64,000 nucleotides of DNA, taken from contig NC_058495.1 of NCBI RefSeq assembly GCF_020382885.2, positions 9,107,627 to 9,171,626 on the forward strand, written 5' to 3'. The translations under genes and the position numbers were made by a program. The notes beneath the pieces were generated by a model that did not search any database, was not told the DNA's origin, and saw nothing but the letters and a program-made list of their open reading frames with translations. Below, piece after piece: positions 52,254-64,000 of this stretch. The stretch is from Scatophagus argus (lineage: Eukaryota > Chordata > Actinopteri > Scatophagidae). Position 1 is the first letter of the stretch; the number at the start of each line of letters is the position of its first letter.

Positions 52254-55200
52254 ATGAGCAGTAAGTGAACTTTTTCAAACTCAGAAGCATGTTTTGAACG
52301 TAGTGTTAGGTTAACAGTGAACTCGGAACACGTGATTTGAAATGTATTCCCTGTTGTAAGCATGATAATATATTGTTTAGCTAGCGTCTCAAGCAGTTTA
52401 AAAGTGTCCAAGTACTTCACTGCTAATTGACGGTAGTTAGCTAACAACATTGAGCCAACTAACTAAAGCTAACCAACTGCTTCAGTCACACAACTTATAT
52501 TATTTGAAAGTACCTGCTCATACAAGAATTTAACTTTGTCCAGTTCCCGTGCGCTAGCTAACTAGTCATGTTTAGTTGAGCAACTGGAAATATGGCTGGC
52601 TCTGGAGCCAGTATTTAACGCTAGAACTTTTTCTCAACATAACTTGTGGTGAGTTCATGTTAGCTTAGCCAACGCGCTCGTTGGCCTGCGAGTACTTTCT
52701 GCATGAATTTCCTTGAATTTCTTGTCTCAATCGCTTCACGTTTTTACACAGATCCCTACAGTTCAGTTATTTTGCGAGCTCGACCATGCGTGATACGTTT
52801 GTGTTAACATGTTTTCCCAAAGTAGTTGAATCTAATGCTAACTCGTTTTGATGGTCTGCCGTTTCAGCGTAACTTTTTTTTAAGATAAGTCATCTTGCAA
52901 ATTCTTCTTCCGCAGATCAGCAGCAAGGTGAAATGGCCGCTGTGGAGAGCGGTGGAGGCTTCAGTCAAAAGCGAAACACAAATTCACAAGTAGGTTAACT
53001 GGATTTGCGGTTGTTATCAAATCGGAAGACTGTCATCCGAGAAATATTAGCCATACTCCCCACTCATATCCTCCTGGAACTCTTATGTAGTCTTGATTCG
53101 TTTGTTTGATTCTGTAGTTCATTTGTGTCTGGACTTTTATGGGTTGTTGATTTTCTCACCAGAGCACATGTCGCTGGGGTGGGGAATGGGCAGGTAAATT
53201 TCGCCCACACGGGGTGTTACCGTCAAACCCCGGCACTTCATGTGTATTTCGCTCGGCCCATTTGGCTGGCCTTGGAGGGGGTGGCTAGAGGAGTGTGTCA
53301 GTTTATAGGGCAAAATAAAGTGTGGGAGGGAGATGGGTGGGTTTGGGGGGAGGGGAAGCCGATCCCGCCGTTGCTTTGGAAAAAATGTAGCCCCTCCCTC
53401 ACTCTCCCACCCTGCTTCCCCCTGGACTTCTCCAGCTCCACTCTGTGTGAAGTGCTGAAGATACTCGCATGACGAAAAATAGGTTCTAGTATAGCGCTTT
53501 GTGAGTGTGACTGTATATCATTCACAAAGCCAGTGAGCCAGGTTATTTTGAAGCATTTTTTCCTTTTACATTTTAATCTAAACTCCATCTTGTGTACACA
53601 CACACATTTGTCACAGCTGCAGTATTAGCATGTATGTTAGAGAGTACGGTGTATTTTTACTATATAAGTTCCTATATTTTCTTTCAGGACTCACAGCAGC
53701 CATCTCCTCTTGCCCTGTTGGCAGCCACTTGCAGTCGAATTGACACTCCTGGGGAGAACGATTCACCCTCAGACCAACAAAACCAGCAGCAGCAGCTGGA
53801 CCTAAACCAGGGTGTATTCACCTCTAATGCCAATGGCTGGCAGGTTATCCCCCTGAGCGTTCAAGCATCCTCAGGCACTAACACCATCACCACTGACTCC
53901 TCAGGAATGATGACAGGAGGAGACGCTGGCAAGAGCAGACAGGTGCTGTCACCATCAGTAGCTGCTGTAAGCAGTCAGGGACAGCAGCAGCAACAGCAGC
54001 CACAACAATATGTAGTAGCTCAAGCTCCATCGATGCCAGGTCAGCAGGTCCTTACCACCATATCAGGTGTCATGCCCAACATTCAGTACCAGATTATTCC
54101 CCAGTTTCAGACAGTAGATGGCCAGCCACTGCAGCTGGCACATACTCAGCAGGATTCTGGTGTGCCTGCAGCTGCAGCACCGGGACAACAGTTTCAGATA
54201 GTGTCCTCTCCTAATGGCCAACAGGTCATAGCTGCAACCAACAGAGCTGGTGCTGCAGGAAACATTATAACGATGCCCAGTCTCCTTCAGGGGGCCATCC
54301 CCATTCAAAATATAAGCTTAGGCAACAGCGTGTTACAAAACCAGCCCCAGTTCCTGGCAAATATGCCTGTGTCGCTAAATGGAAACATCACTTTGTTGCC
54401 CGTCAGTAGTGGAACAAGTGGCACAGGGGGAGATGCCGCAGGTGGAGGGGATGCAGGGGGAAACCAACTTACGCAGCAACAGCAATCACAACGGCCAGTG
54501 GCTTCCAACAGTGGAGCAGGTTACATGACAAGTGCGTCCACTGTTACCACGCAGACTTCCACTTCTTATGGAATCACCCAAACACAGAGCAGCAATGGAG
54601 TGATGACGGGAACATTCCAGCAGAACACAGCATCTGCACTGGGTGTCCCAATTCAGCCAGACAGCAGAGATGGGCAGCAACCACAGCAGATCCTTATCCA
54701 GCCTCAACAGGTTATCCAAGGTGGAACACCCCTCCAGACTATCCAGGCTGGAACTGTTGCATCCGCTGGCGGTCAGGTATTTGCAGCTCCTACACTCAGC
54801 CAGGAAGGGCTTCAAAATCTTCAAATTATGCCAAACACAGGCCCCATCCTCCTGCGCACTGTAGGCCCCAACGGCCAGGTGAGCTGGCAGACCATTCAGA
54901 TCCAGAGTCCAGCGGGCCCACAGATCACGCTGGCTCCAATGCAGCCTCTGCCCCAACTAGCACAGGCTCAGGGAGCTGCCGCAGGTGGAGGAGTATCTGT
55001 CAACACTGTGCAGATCCCAGGCATCCAGACCATAAATCTCAATACACTTGGAAGCTCCGGGCTGCAGATGCACCAGCTGCAGACTGTTCCCATCACCATC
55101 GCCAGCACAGGAGGTTAGTCAGTATATATGTGTATGTATATACACAAAGATATATATATATATATGTATGTATCCTTATATACTTTACAAATTTTAATTT

Positions 55201-57377
55201 GCATTGCCTTATACTGTATTTGACAATTTTCAGACATGATCAGATAAGAGGTCGAACAGAAGACAGACAGACAGACTTTTAATGTCCAGCAAATACAGTA
55301 CACAGTAATTGTTAAGCAGTAGACTAACTGGCAGTTGGGCTGAACAAATATGTTAAGTAGTCCACAATAGGCTGTTAAGCCTTTGCAGACTTTCCCCCCC
55401 TGATGTTTGCCCTGAAATGCAAAGTGTCCTTTATCTCTGCATTTGATCTCTTTTGCTCTTTGTGTGTCAAGTGCTCTATACTGGTTTAACCAGTTCAGTT
55501 GGCCCGGTGATTGCCTGAGCTCTTTACTGTATTGCATGTGTTTGTGTTGTTTTTTTTCTTTGTGACACTGTAGCCATGTGACCAACTCGAGAGATGGTCA
55601 TTTGGCCACAACTTCTGTATCACAGTAGGGGTGTAACCCAACTTCTCCCATCTTATAACAACCTTTATCATGTCTAAACCCTGCTCAAGTTCTGTTGTGG
55701 CCATTTCTCCCACTAAGTTTATAGGGTTGCCTGCCCAAATATGATCAAATAATAACATATGACAGCATTCATTGATCCAGTTTTTAATGTATGTATTTTG
55801 CTTTGTTATCCTTATTACTGTATAAACTCACATGCTTGGACTGTATGGACTTCATACAGTTAAGACTAGCACACATTGGTAACTGGTTGACTCCTTTGGT
55901 GCACATGTTGTTTTTAAAAGCAGTCATTAAAGGTTCCTGTGCTAGTGTGCAAAATCTGTAATTGGAATACATATGAATATGAATATTCTCTATTCCATTG
56001 CTACAGGAGAGCAGGCCTTACAGACAGGCGGAGAAAGTTTAGATGATAGCACAGCTATGGATGATGAGGATATAAGCCCACCACCTCAAGGACGACGTAA
56101 CCGCAGGGAAGCCTGTACCTGCCCCTTCTGCAAGGATGGAGAAGGACGGTATGTCACTGAACCATGTCATCAGGCACACCCTACACTCTAATACAATCCA
56201 ACATAACTGTTCTGCCATAAATTAAACATTTATATGTTTTAGCTCAGGCTCATTGTTAGTTGTGTGTCATGCTGGAGTGCATCATGTTGAGTTGTTTGTA
56301 ATATAATGGAAACACTACATTTCCATTTCAGCTACGTGGTAGGTGGTGTCCTCACTGAGAACCCAGTAACTCTCCAAATCTGATGCATGTTTTTTACATC
56401 TAGCAGTGATCCAACTAAAAAGAAGCAGCATATATGTCACATTTCTGGTTGTGGGAAGATCTATGGCAAGACATCCCACCTGAGGGCCCACCTCCGTTGG
56501 CACACTGGAGAGCGACCCTTCGTCTGCAGTTGGTCTTTCTGTGGCAAAAGATTCACCCGTTCAGATGAGCTTCAGCGACATAAGAGGACGCACACAGGTG
56601 ACATTGAGGATTATAATTTAAAATTAGGAGACACACATCACACAACCACAAAGTGCCTTAATGTAAGAATAATAAAGGATAAGATATGTGCATATGGAAA
56701 CATCTTACAGACAGGCACCACATATTAGCAACATAGCTTTCTAGGGAATCTATATTTTTTTTCGCTCTTAAGGTCTTCTGTGATATTAAAGGAAATATCT
56801 TTTGGACAAGTATTTGTCATTGCATGGCTTTGAGAAATTGTGCTTTTATTTTGCTATTTCTTACATTTTATGGGCCAAACAAATTGAGATAATAGTGATC
56901 ACTACAATAATGAACATAAGCAAAGCTTAACAACACCCCCCCCCCCCCCCCCAAAAAAAAAAAAACAGCACTATAGTACAATGCTTAAATCCTTCCTAAA
57001 TGGCCAGTAGTCTGTTGTGGTCTGATAATACTGCAATACATTATACATATATTTGTCTCTGCTTTTCAGGTGAGAAAAAGTTTGTTTGCCCAGAGTGTCC
57101 CAAACGCTTCATGCGCAGCGATCATCTCTCAAAACACATCAAAACTCACTTAAACAAGAAAGCAGCAGCTGCCGCCGCTGCCAGCAATGTAGGCTCGACT
57201 GACACTGCTTCCCCTCAAGCTGGAACAAAAGTTGAACCGGGAGCAGTTTCAGCCAGTGACCAGCACACCATCGTCACCATGGAAACCTTATCTGTAGAGA
57301 GCCTGGCTCGATTAACTAACAGTGGGATCAACATGATGCAGGTGGACCTTCAACAAATCAACGGCAACAACTATTAA
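52254..57377 (+). CDS. sp1: Sp1 GC-box-binding transcription factor
   Basis: Ubiquitous nuclear activator that binds GC boxes. Coding exons: 52,254-52,260; 52,916-52,989; 53,688-55,113; 55 kb intron, then 56,007-56,148; 56,404-56,597; 57,070-57,377. The first coding exon is just seven bases (ATGAGCA). All phases agree, giving 716 aa (human 785). Seen in order: start [17 protein letters not shown]; Sp box [14 protein letters not shown]; Gln-rich and Ser/Thr-rich activation regions, with [19 protein letters not shown] and NGNITLLPV as in human Sp1; the buttonhead box [12 protein letters not shown]; three C2H2 fingers at about 561-583, 591-613 and 621-641; and a C-terminal region ending [20 protein letters not shown]. 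Sp3 and Sp4 are excluded by the acidic [17 protein letters not shown] segment and the Sp1-type end. Exon 5 begins at a tandem TAGCAG acceptor. The C-terminus carries a short Ala run. Confidence 0.96.
56936..56964. repeat. C17-A12 homopolymer pair in sp1 intron 5
   Basis: Seventeen C bases followed directly by twelve A bases, about 105 bases before the last sp1 exon. The C-run is at risk of assembly error and could form a C-rich structure. Confidence 0.85.
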
Positions 57378-59123
57378 GGACGGTGGAGGAGCAGGAAGAT
57401 GGCCTTGGTGGATGATACATTGGGACATTTGGGAGTAAAAAGGGCATGTTTGACTGCAGATGAGCAACTTCTTCTCAAAGCGAGGAGAGTCAGGAGAGGT
57501 GGTGACAGATGCAACACCAGCAGACACTATTCAATATGAGAACTGAGGCAAGAATATGATATTCCAACATGCATTTAGATATCTGCAGCATTTAGGGGTC
57601 GGAGTTGGATTAAAATGTTAGACTTACCATGAAATCTTATTTCCCCCAAATGGAAGTGGCAATGCACTAACATTTGTTCCACAAAAGGACCGATTCTTAC
57701 TTGATAGTCAGATTAGAGGAAAACACACAGATCAGCACTTTCAGTGTCATGTTGGTAGCAGGTATTATTCTCTGTACAAGTTTCTTGTGTAAAGAGATGA
57801 CACTACCAAGTCAGACTCTCACCCTTGTTTCCATGGCTGTGAGCTTCGCTGCTTATCCCTTTTAGCCTCAGGTGTCTCCTGCCCTCTTAAACTGGCCTGC
57901 TGTATCAGACATCATGCCCTTCAGGCTAACTGGCCCGTTGTACTAAATTCACCCCTAATACTGAAATTGCAATGACCTTGAGCAGCAAATATCTGGTTCT
58001 CACATTTCTGTTGTTGTTTTAGAAGAACCCAGCAGGTTCAAACTAACAATCCTAGTGTCATACAAATAATATGTAAAGGGTTTGAGGGCAGACCATTTAG
58101 AGGAGGGCTGGAATACATGTGGTAACGAACAGGTGAGAGCCAGAAGCACTAATAAGTGTGAGGATATAGGTGTGTCAGGACACTGAAATCCTGAGAATAA
58201 CTTCGTAACCTCTTATGTAGGTACACTCATTCAAGCCATCATGCTTTGATGTATTTATCATGGCAAAAACATTTTGATTTTTCTATGTATGTATGTATAT
58301 ATTTTTTGGCAATGTTAAGCCTGCAGAAATTCTTAGCTTAGGCAGGATCCTCTTACATGTTTGCAAGAGATTGCCTTTCAGTTGTATGGACCTCTCATGC
58401 ACAATCAATCTTAATCCTATGTTATTACTTTTATATATGTAGATGAAATGTGCTAATTTACAAGCCTTTCAGTCATAGAATAATGCATTCTATATAGTCC
58501 AGATCTTCCAGTATGTTTTTCTGTGGTACACTTATCATCTGAGACTTTGCCTTGCAGTCCCTTCAGTTTTTGTTTTCTTTCTGTGGAAAAGTTTATCTTG
58601 TTCTGTAATAATGTCCAGACAGCATAAATATGTAAGCTCAATACCAAAGGTTCATACTCCGTTTATAAACAAAACTATGAAATCTTTCTTTGGTCCATGA
58701 ACTTTGTAGTAATTTTTACTCTTGTAAGGTATATGTTAAAGTTCTAACTGGAAAAGATCCAGCTTGAGGCAAACCTCGGACACACATCCCTTTGTTGTCC
58801 AAATAAGTTGCAAAATGTGTTAAGGGTCAAAGTTTTTCTGAAAATATGCGTCCTACGTGTTGAAATTTTCTTTGCTTTTGAATTCTGCTTTAAGAAAGAA
58901 TTGTAACTTGTATAATGTCAAAATGTACATTTAAAAGCCCTCCTTGGAAACTCTATCAAAGAAATTCTTTGGACTACAAGTGCTCTTATTTTTTTTTTTT
59001 GCCCCGTTTTAAATAAGGGATTTTATATTGTGTGTGTATACAACTACTGCAAATGCCAACAGCTGGATTAAAATTATAAATATACTCTGCCATTTCTTTG
59101 AAGACTTGTGATCAAAAAAATGT

Positions 59124-59129
59124 TTTATT
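59124..59129 (-). terminator. cdca7: Likely cdca7 poly(A) signal
   Basis: TTTATT on the + strand reads AATAAA on the gene strand, about 100 bases after the cdca7 stop codon. This is a normal distance for a short 3' UTR. Confidence 0.5.
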
Positions 59130-59156
59130 CATTTAAAATCACATCACAAGGACTAA

Positions 59157-59162
59157 AATAAA
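59157..59162 (+). terminator. sp1: Candidate distal sp1 poly(A) signal
   Basis: AATAAA in GACTAAAATAAAGCATC, about 1.78 kb after the sp1 stop. No standard AATAAA was noticed earlier in the 3' UTR, which holds only AT-rich sequence and T-runs. Cleavage some 15-30 bases later would still be before the cdca7 stop at 59,230. Confidence 0.45.
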
Positions 59163-59229
59163 GCATCAAAATTTTAGTACACAGAAAATAATAGAAACAG
59201 TTTGAACATTTGCTCCCCTAGTGTTGACA

Positions 59230-62200
59230 TCACATCTCTACATCGTTGTCCTCATTCTTCAGTTTGTTTTGGAGGCTGTAAGGAGAGTAATAATATACAC
59301 GTCAGAGTGCAGAGTGCAACATTTTTGATAAATTGTATTGGATCCTACCCCTGGAATGCATGATGTGCTGCCTCTTTTTTCTGCAAGCACCGCACCCTGG
59401 GCTTTGTGTAGCAATATGCAATATTTATGTTGTAATGGAAACATACATGTCTGTTAAAATATACATGGGTATGTATGTTTCTATTACAGAAGTCAGAACC
59501 TTGAGAACATCTGAACTGGTCAAATAAAATATTATGATGTTGTCCCCCACCTGCTGAGGTAAGAGTGGACGTCAGAGAAGCCGTGGTACTGAGCCAGGGG
59601 GAAGAGGATGCCAGTTGGGCAGCGGCCGTCGCGCTGGCGGCAGAAGCTGCAGTTACAAATGCCACGACAGGGAGGGCACTTCCACTCCTAAAGAAATAAC
59701 CACATGGATGAACAGTAAACTGACTGGAATCAATGAAAGACCCTGACTGCAACTTTCTTGGCTCATTCCGATTTCTGATTTCTTGAAAGATTTCTGAAGC
59801 CTCTATTTTCAACTATGGACAACAGCTGATCACACAGGCTTGCAAATTCCATAATTTTCCTCGTAACTGCTTTGGTCTTTTCACCAAGGAAAGAGAGGAG
59901 AGGCTGCTGGCTTGTGTCTGGCACTGAGCTCTAGCTAGCATTAGCTTTAGCCGCTTGTCCTTTGCTTCTTCAAACTGGGCATGTTCAGCTGGGTGGTGGG
60001 GTTTGCTTAAGTTTGTTGTACTAAATATTTTTGTGTCCTTACAGTTTACTTTGGCCTTATGTGTATTATAAATTGCGAGCTTTGTGTCTTTTTCACTCAC
60101 AGTGAACAACTTGGTAGTGTGTGGCTGTGCATACAACATGTGGTGCATATGGTAAAAGGACCAGATTGGAATTGGAAATACAGAAGACTGGCTGACTGAC
60201 TCCGGCCCCGGGCCAGAAGATCAGTGCAACTCTAAAAAGTACATAAGAAGATTTTTTTTTTAAACCAACAGTATTTAACTTTACAGTACAAATGCTAGGG
60301 CACAGAACTCAGCATGGGATGAAGGGGAGTTGCACCCCCTAATAAATCATTTCTAGATAGATTATTTAATGAAAAATATATATTTAACAGAGGATAACAT
60401 CACTTGAAATAATTAAGACATAAACATGACACTTTTTGTAGGTTTAGTTTATATCCCCCATGTATCCTGCTCCATGGTCTGAATGATTGCAGACTAGGCA
60501 TACATCGCAAGCTCGATACCTTTTGGGTGAAAACAAGCACTATTAAAGTGCTGGTGATAAATTATAAAAGGAGAAATCTGTGGCATCAGGCCACCTGCAG
60601 TGAGGATCAAAACTGTGAACTGAAAGTTGCTGGTAAAACAATGTCACTTCTGCATGACCTACAAGAACAATAAATTGGCAGACATTGACTAGCTGCTGTT
60701 TACCTTGCTAAACTGTTTGATGGTGAAATGCCATACAAAATGTAGTCCACTGATCAAAGTGTGAAAGTACAGCAGCGTTGCTTAGGCAACCAATTAAAGT
60801 TGATGCTTGAAATGGAAAGTATGAAAAAGCTGTGCTTCTACTGAATTGAATATCTTTAAGTCACAGGTAATGTGCCACTCTCAATGTGGATGCAAACCCT
60901 GACCCTAACTTGATTTTAATAATGTTCACATTTCACACTTTTAAACCAAACAAAAATGGACTGATAATCATTTTTAAACTGCATCTGTATTAAACCCTGC
61001 CCTTGCATATATATTATGTGATATACAGAGATAGAGGTGTGTGTGCTGGTCTGTCAGCAGTCTGACCGGATCAAGCAATGCCTTCTTGACATCCTCTCCG
61101 TATCGGTTCCTCAGACAAGGCCCACAGAACTGACCCTGAATCCCTCGGCAGTCCTCACTGCGGCAGCATGTCTTGGTGTCAACAGTTTTCTGACGGCACT
61201 GATGACATGTGGAGCCCTGAAAACAGACAAAGAAACCTCAGAGATAGTGGACCGGTATGTTTACCTTCTTATTTATTTTAAATTGCATCTTGGTAGATTT
61301 CTGGACTTCAGTAAAGGAAAAAAATGCCATCAGGTACTGGCTTCCTCTAATAATAGGATCCTGTGAAACACATTGTTCCATGTATTGTATAATTCCCATA
61401 TATTGTACTGATAAAGAACTGCAGAGCCTGGCTGAGAAATTACTGTGACTCTGTTGTAGACTTTATCCGTCATGTTATCTGCGACCAGCTGAATCTCATC
61501 CTCCGTGATGTCCTCCACAGGACGGATGACATGAGGTTTGCTCTGATTGGGCCGTGGCCCACCTCGGCGCTGCGGGGCTCGGCGTACCTGGAACAAAAAT
61601 AAAACAAACAAAAATAACAAATTATTTAGCTTAAAGTTTTACACAGGATAGAGTTTAAGTTAGCTAAACACAGACCAACACAAATTCTAATACAATACAA
61701 ATTACAAACATCAAACAGATCTCATTACTCATCCCAATCAGTTTTGGTGAATACATCTATGCACTTTTTTTTTTTTTTTTTTGAACAGATTTACTGCACA
61801 AAAATGTAACCCTACGAGGATTAAACCAAAAGAAATCTTGTGACATAAAATTATTTTTCAAGCCAAGTCCTATTCCCCACACCCCACACATAATCATTGC
61901 TGCTATTTGCTAATACAGTCACCAAGTTATAGAGGCTTTAACCTAAACTCTATGTAAATACTAAAGACAATAGCATTTTAAGGAAAGAAGATCCTTCTGA
62001 ACTAATTGTTTTTACATAATTTCAGTTCTGTTTTCAATATATGAAATAGAAATGTTTCTCTTTGTTTGCAGGGCTTAACTCAGTTTCAGTTTTATAAATA
62101 ATGAACCATCTACATAACTTTTCTGTGCACGTTTGTATTTATCCAATACATCACTTTTTTTGTAAAACAATAGTTAACTCACTCTTATTTCTACCTGTGC

Positions 62201-64000
62201 ATGCATGATGCAGGAAGAGTCCCTGACTGAGATGAAATTACAGTATACCGTAACACATTTGTGTATCCCTTTTTGCCCCCTGATGCTCTGAATAACTTGA
62301 CAGGTTTGTGACTAATCGCTTTTTAGAAGAAGATTGACTGTATTTGTAGATCGGGTGGTAGCCTACATCCAAGTAGACTGTGCACCTACACAAATCAGCT
62401 ACCGGTCACCTGGTAAGGTGATTCCCAACACCTGATACATGTCCTATCTGGAAACCAAATGACACAAATCTGTCAAGTGACGGAGAACTTTAATGCCAGT
62501 GCATGAAGAGCCTTTGTGACTCGTGAATCTTTTCCCCAATTTCAAATTTTTCAGTCCTTTATAAAGGGCAGATCTGACCTCCAGCAGCTCCTCCTCCAAG
62601 CTGAGCTCCAGCTGTTCCTCCTTAAGGGCTGAAGAATCCTCACCTCCGCCCATAGAGCGGGTCTGTCTGCGAGATGCCCGCTCGGGGTTCTTCCTGAACT
62701 CTCCTCCAGAACGTGGTGGACGCTGCAGGCGATGTTGAGTAAGAGCACCTCAGCACATACATATATTTATAAATATTATTATTCTGAGCTGTACTGAATT
62801 CCAAAGACAACAAAAAGGATGTTGGTCACCTTGTTAGACGAGTTTAACTTAGACTTTGAGAAAAAAGGGGGGGATTTTTGTCTACCATAACGTGTTAACA
62901 ATGAACAATTTCCTTTGGGATTTTTCATCATCTTTTACTCACAGAACTTCTCTCTTTAGTCTTCTGTTTGTCTGCTTGTTTTTTCAAAAACCCTGCACCT
63001 CCTGGCATCTTCTGTAGGTCTGCCATCAGCTGAGCCAACTGTTAGAATAAAGGATAAAGTGTAAAAGTGTAAAACAATCAAGCTTGCAATGTTTTTCTTG
63101 TGACACAATTAAAATCATTTATCATTTCTGGGCCTAATTTTTTGCACACTGCCATCCACAGCAGCATCTCTGACAGCAGCCTTACTGTAAGCAATACGGA
63201 TAAATATTGTAGACCTTTCTGTGGAGCAACATGCAAAGAAAATTGTTTGTTTGTTTGTTGGGAACCGTGGGTATTCTAAGGCGCTAATTTGGGGAAAAGT
63301 CACGCTGGTCGTTACACCAGTCAGTCAGTTTCCAAATATCGCTTTACTGTATATGACTGTATATTTCTGGTTTACCATTGCTTTATTGGCCTTGATGTTC
63401 TGTTCTCTCTTGGCCAGGAAAGAATCGGCTACGTCTTCTGCTGAGTCAGATCCACGCTGCTCAGACGGAGCCCGCTGATCCACTGCTGTCCCTTTATGTT
63501 TGTCTTCAAATTTAACACGTCTCATCCTCTTTGCTTGACTAGTATTGTCCGTCCTCATAGCACCTCTCTTTTTTGCCCTCGGTTGTTCTTCCTCCTCAGC
63601 CTCCTCCTCATCCTCATCAGTAGACTGCTGGCTATAGCGAGAGGGGCGGAGAGCCACCCTCAGTCTGAAGGTGTGGGTGCCAGACGTGGCTTTCTGCTCC
63701 TTGGGAAAAAGTTCATGCTGGCCTTCATCTTCATCTCCCATACCTGAATTCTGAAGGACAAAAAGAGAGATCACATCTTATGATATGAGTGATTTAAGTT
63801 AAACATAATTTTGTTTGTTACATCATAACGATAGTCAGTCAGATGCATTTAAGCCAAAATGACAGTCAATTTAAACTAAGAAATAGGTTGATGTCATACT
63901 TACAGTGTGAAGACCTTAATTTAAGTCAGATTACTCACCTTATCGCAGAGGTCGCTGATTTCGTTGTCAGAAAAGCCGTAAAATGTTCGCTCATCTTCAG
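59230..64000 (-). CDS. cdca7: CDCA7-family 4CXXC zinc-finger chromatin protein (5' end outside window)
   Basis: CDCA7 proteins recruit the remodeller HELLS to chromatin, supporting DNA methylation; human CDCA7 mutations cause ICF syndrome type 3. Exons in transcript order: 64,000-63,939 (partial); 63,750-63,376; 63,038-62,943; 62,722-62,579; 61,587-61,450; 61,216-61,067; 59,687-59,551; 59,275-59,230. Phases are consistent; about 381 aa lie in the window. Seen: [15 protein letters not shown], an acidic/basic region with [11 protein letters not shown] and [24 protein letters not shown] followed by [14 protein letters not shown] (the leucine-rich segment of the family), [14 protein letters not shown], then the zinc domain [19 protein letters not shown] ... 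[16 protein letters not shown] ... [20 protein letters not shown] ... [11 protein letters not shown]. The domain's cysteine pairs are all present. The exact member (cdca7a, cdca7b or cdca7l) is open; its place next to sp1 suggests cdca7b. The donor at 61,450 (AGA|GTCACA) is weak. Confidence 0.9.
59813..60148 (-). pseudogene. Relic of a hAT/ZBED-type transposase (BED finger region) in a cdca7 intron
   Basis: A 111-codon open frame antisense to the window includes [20 protein letters not shown] followed by [16 protein letters not shown]. This resembles the BED zinc finger of hAT transposases (pattern CKxCxxxV ... TTNLxxHL...HHPxEYxQF). The expected first cysteines and the second histidine pair are partly replaced, so it looks decayed. 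No catalytic domain follows. It lies in the 1.38-kb intron between the last two zinc-domain exons of cdca7, on the same strand. Assignment is by recalled motif only. Confidence 0.5.
60149..61066 (-). other. Rest of the cdca7 intron, no feature recognised
   Basis: AT-rich unique sequence with a T-run near 60,250. No exon-like frame or known repeat is recognised beyond the transposase relic at its low-coordinate end. Confidence 0.5.

Noticed and set aside
54486..54956. 156-codon antisense frame inside sp1 exon 3
   Set aside because: It is the shadow of the Gln-rich sp1 coding sequence on the other strand.
59345..59812. 155-codon - strand frame rich in Ala and Ser
   Set aside because: It overlaps the cdca7 zinc-domain exon in a different frame; the true frame gives the EWKCPPCRG segment.

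Overview
This window looks like nuclear DNA of a ray-finned fish, most likely a percomorph. The evidence is an AT-rich background with many CA/TG microsatellites, short introns with ordinary GT-AG sites, fish-type dispersed repeats carrying the stop-and-start 'ACTTAAGTA' pattern, and protein-coding exons that clearly match vertebrate gene families. The organism cannot be named from the sequence alone.

Layout: positions 1-24,188 hold no protein gene I can support. They hold microsatellites, decayed mobile-element copies, a long purine-rich block (about 7.24-8.0 kb), a GC-rich island with a consensus-quality CTCF motif (about 14.13-14.54 kb) and stretches that look like candidate enhancers. Five genes follow: sp7/osterix (+, coding 24,189-26,928, 2 coding exons, 455 aa), tarbp2 (+, 35,084-39,544, 7 exons, 345 aa), tespa1 (-, 47,929-41,926, 11 coding exons, 668 aa), sp1 (+, 52,254-57,377, 6 coding exons, 716 aa) and a cdca7-family gene (-, from beyond the right edge to 59,230, 8 exons seen, about 381 aa in the window). 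I rebuilt the exon joins by hand; all reading phases close, and every predicted stop is in frame.

The genes do not form an operon or one pathway. sp7 directs bone-cell differentiation, sp1 is a general GC-box activator, tarbp2 is the Dicer partner in small-RNA processing, tespa1 belongs to the IP3-receptor-binding KRAP family, and the cdca7-like gene encodes a 4CXXC zinc-finger chromatin protein. What links them is ancestry: in human, SP3 lies beside CDCA7 and SP4 lies near CDCA7L. This window shows the matching third pair, sp1 beside a cdca7-like gene, with sp7 as the linked second Sp gene, so it looks like a surviving copy of an ancient duplicated block.

Two gene pairs converge (tarbp2/tespa1 and sp1/cdca7). 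For sp1/cdca7 the predicted poly(A) signals cross over, so the two mRNAs should overlap tail to tail. I found no evidence of a wholly new biological system. The most interesting points are the sp1-cdca7 block, the overlapping 3' ends, conserved alternative starts in tarbp2 and perhaps sp7, a tandem splice acceptor inside sp1, a short upstream ORF in tespa1, a perfect 24-bp palindrome in the sp7 3' region and an unexplained GC-rich island.
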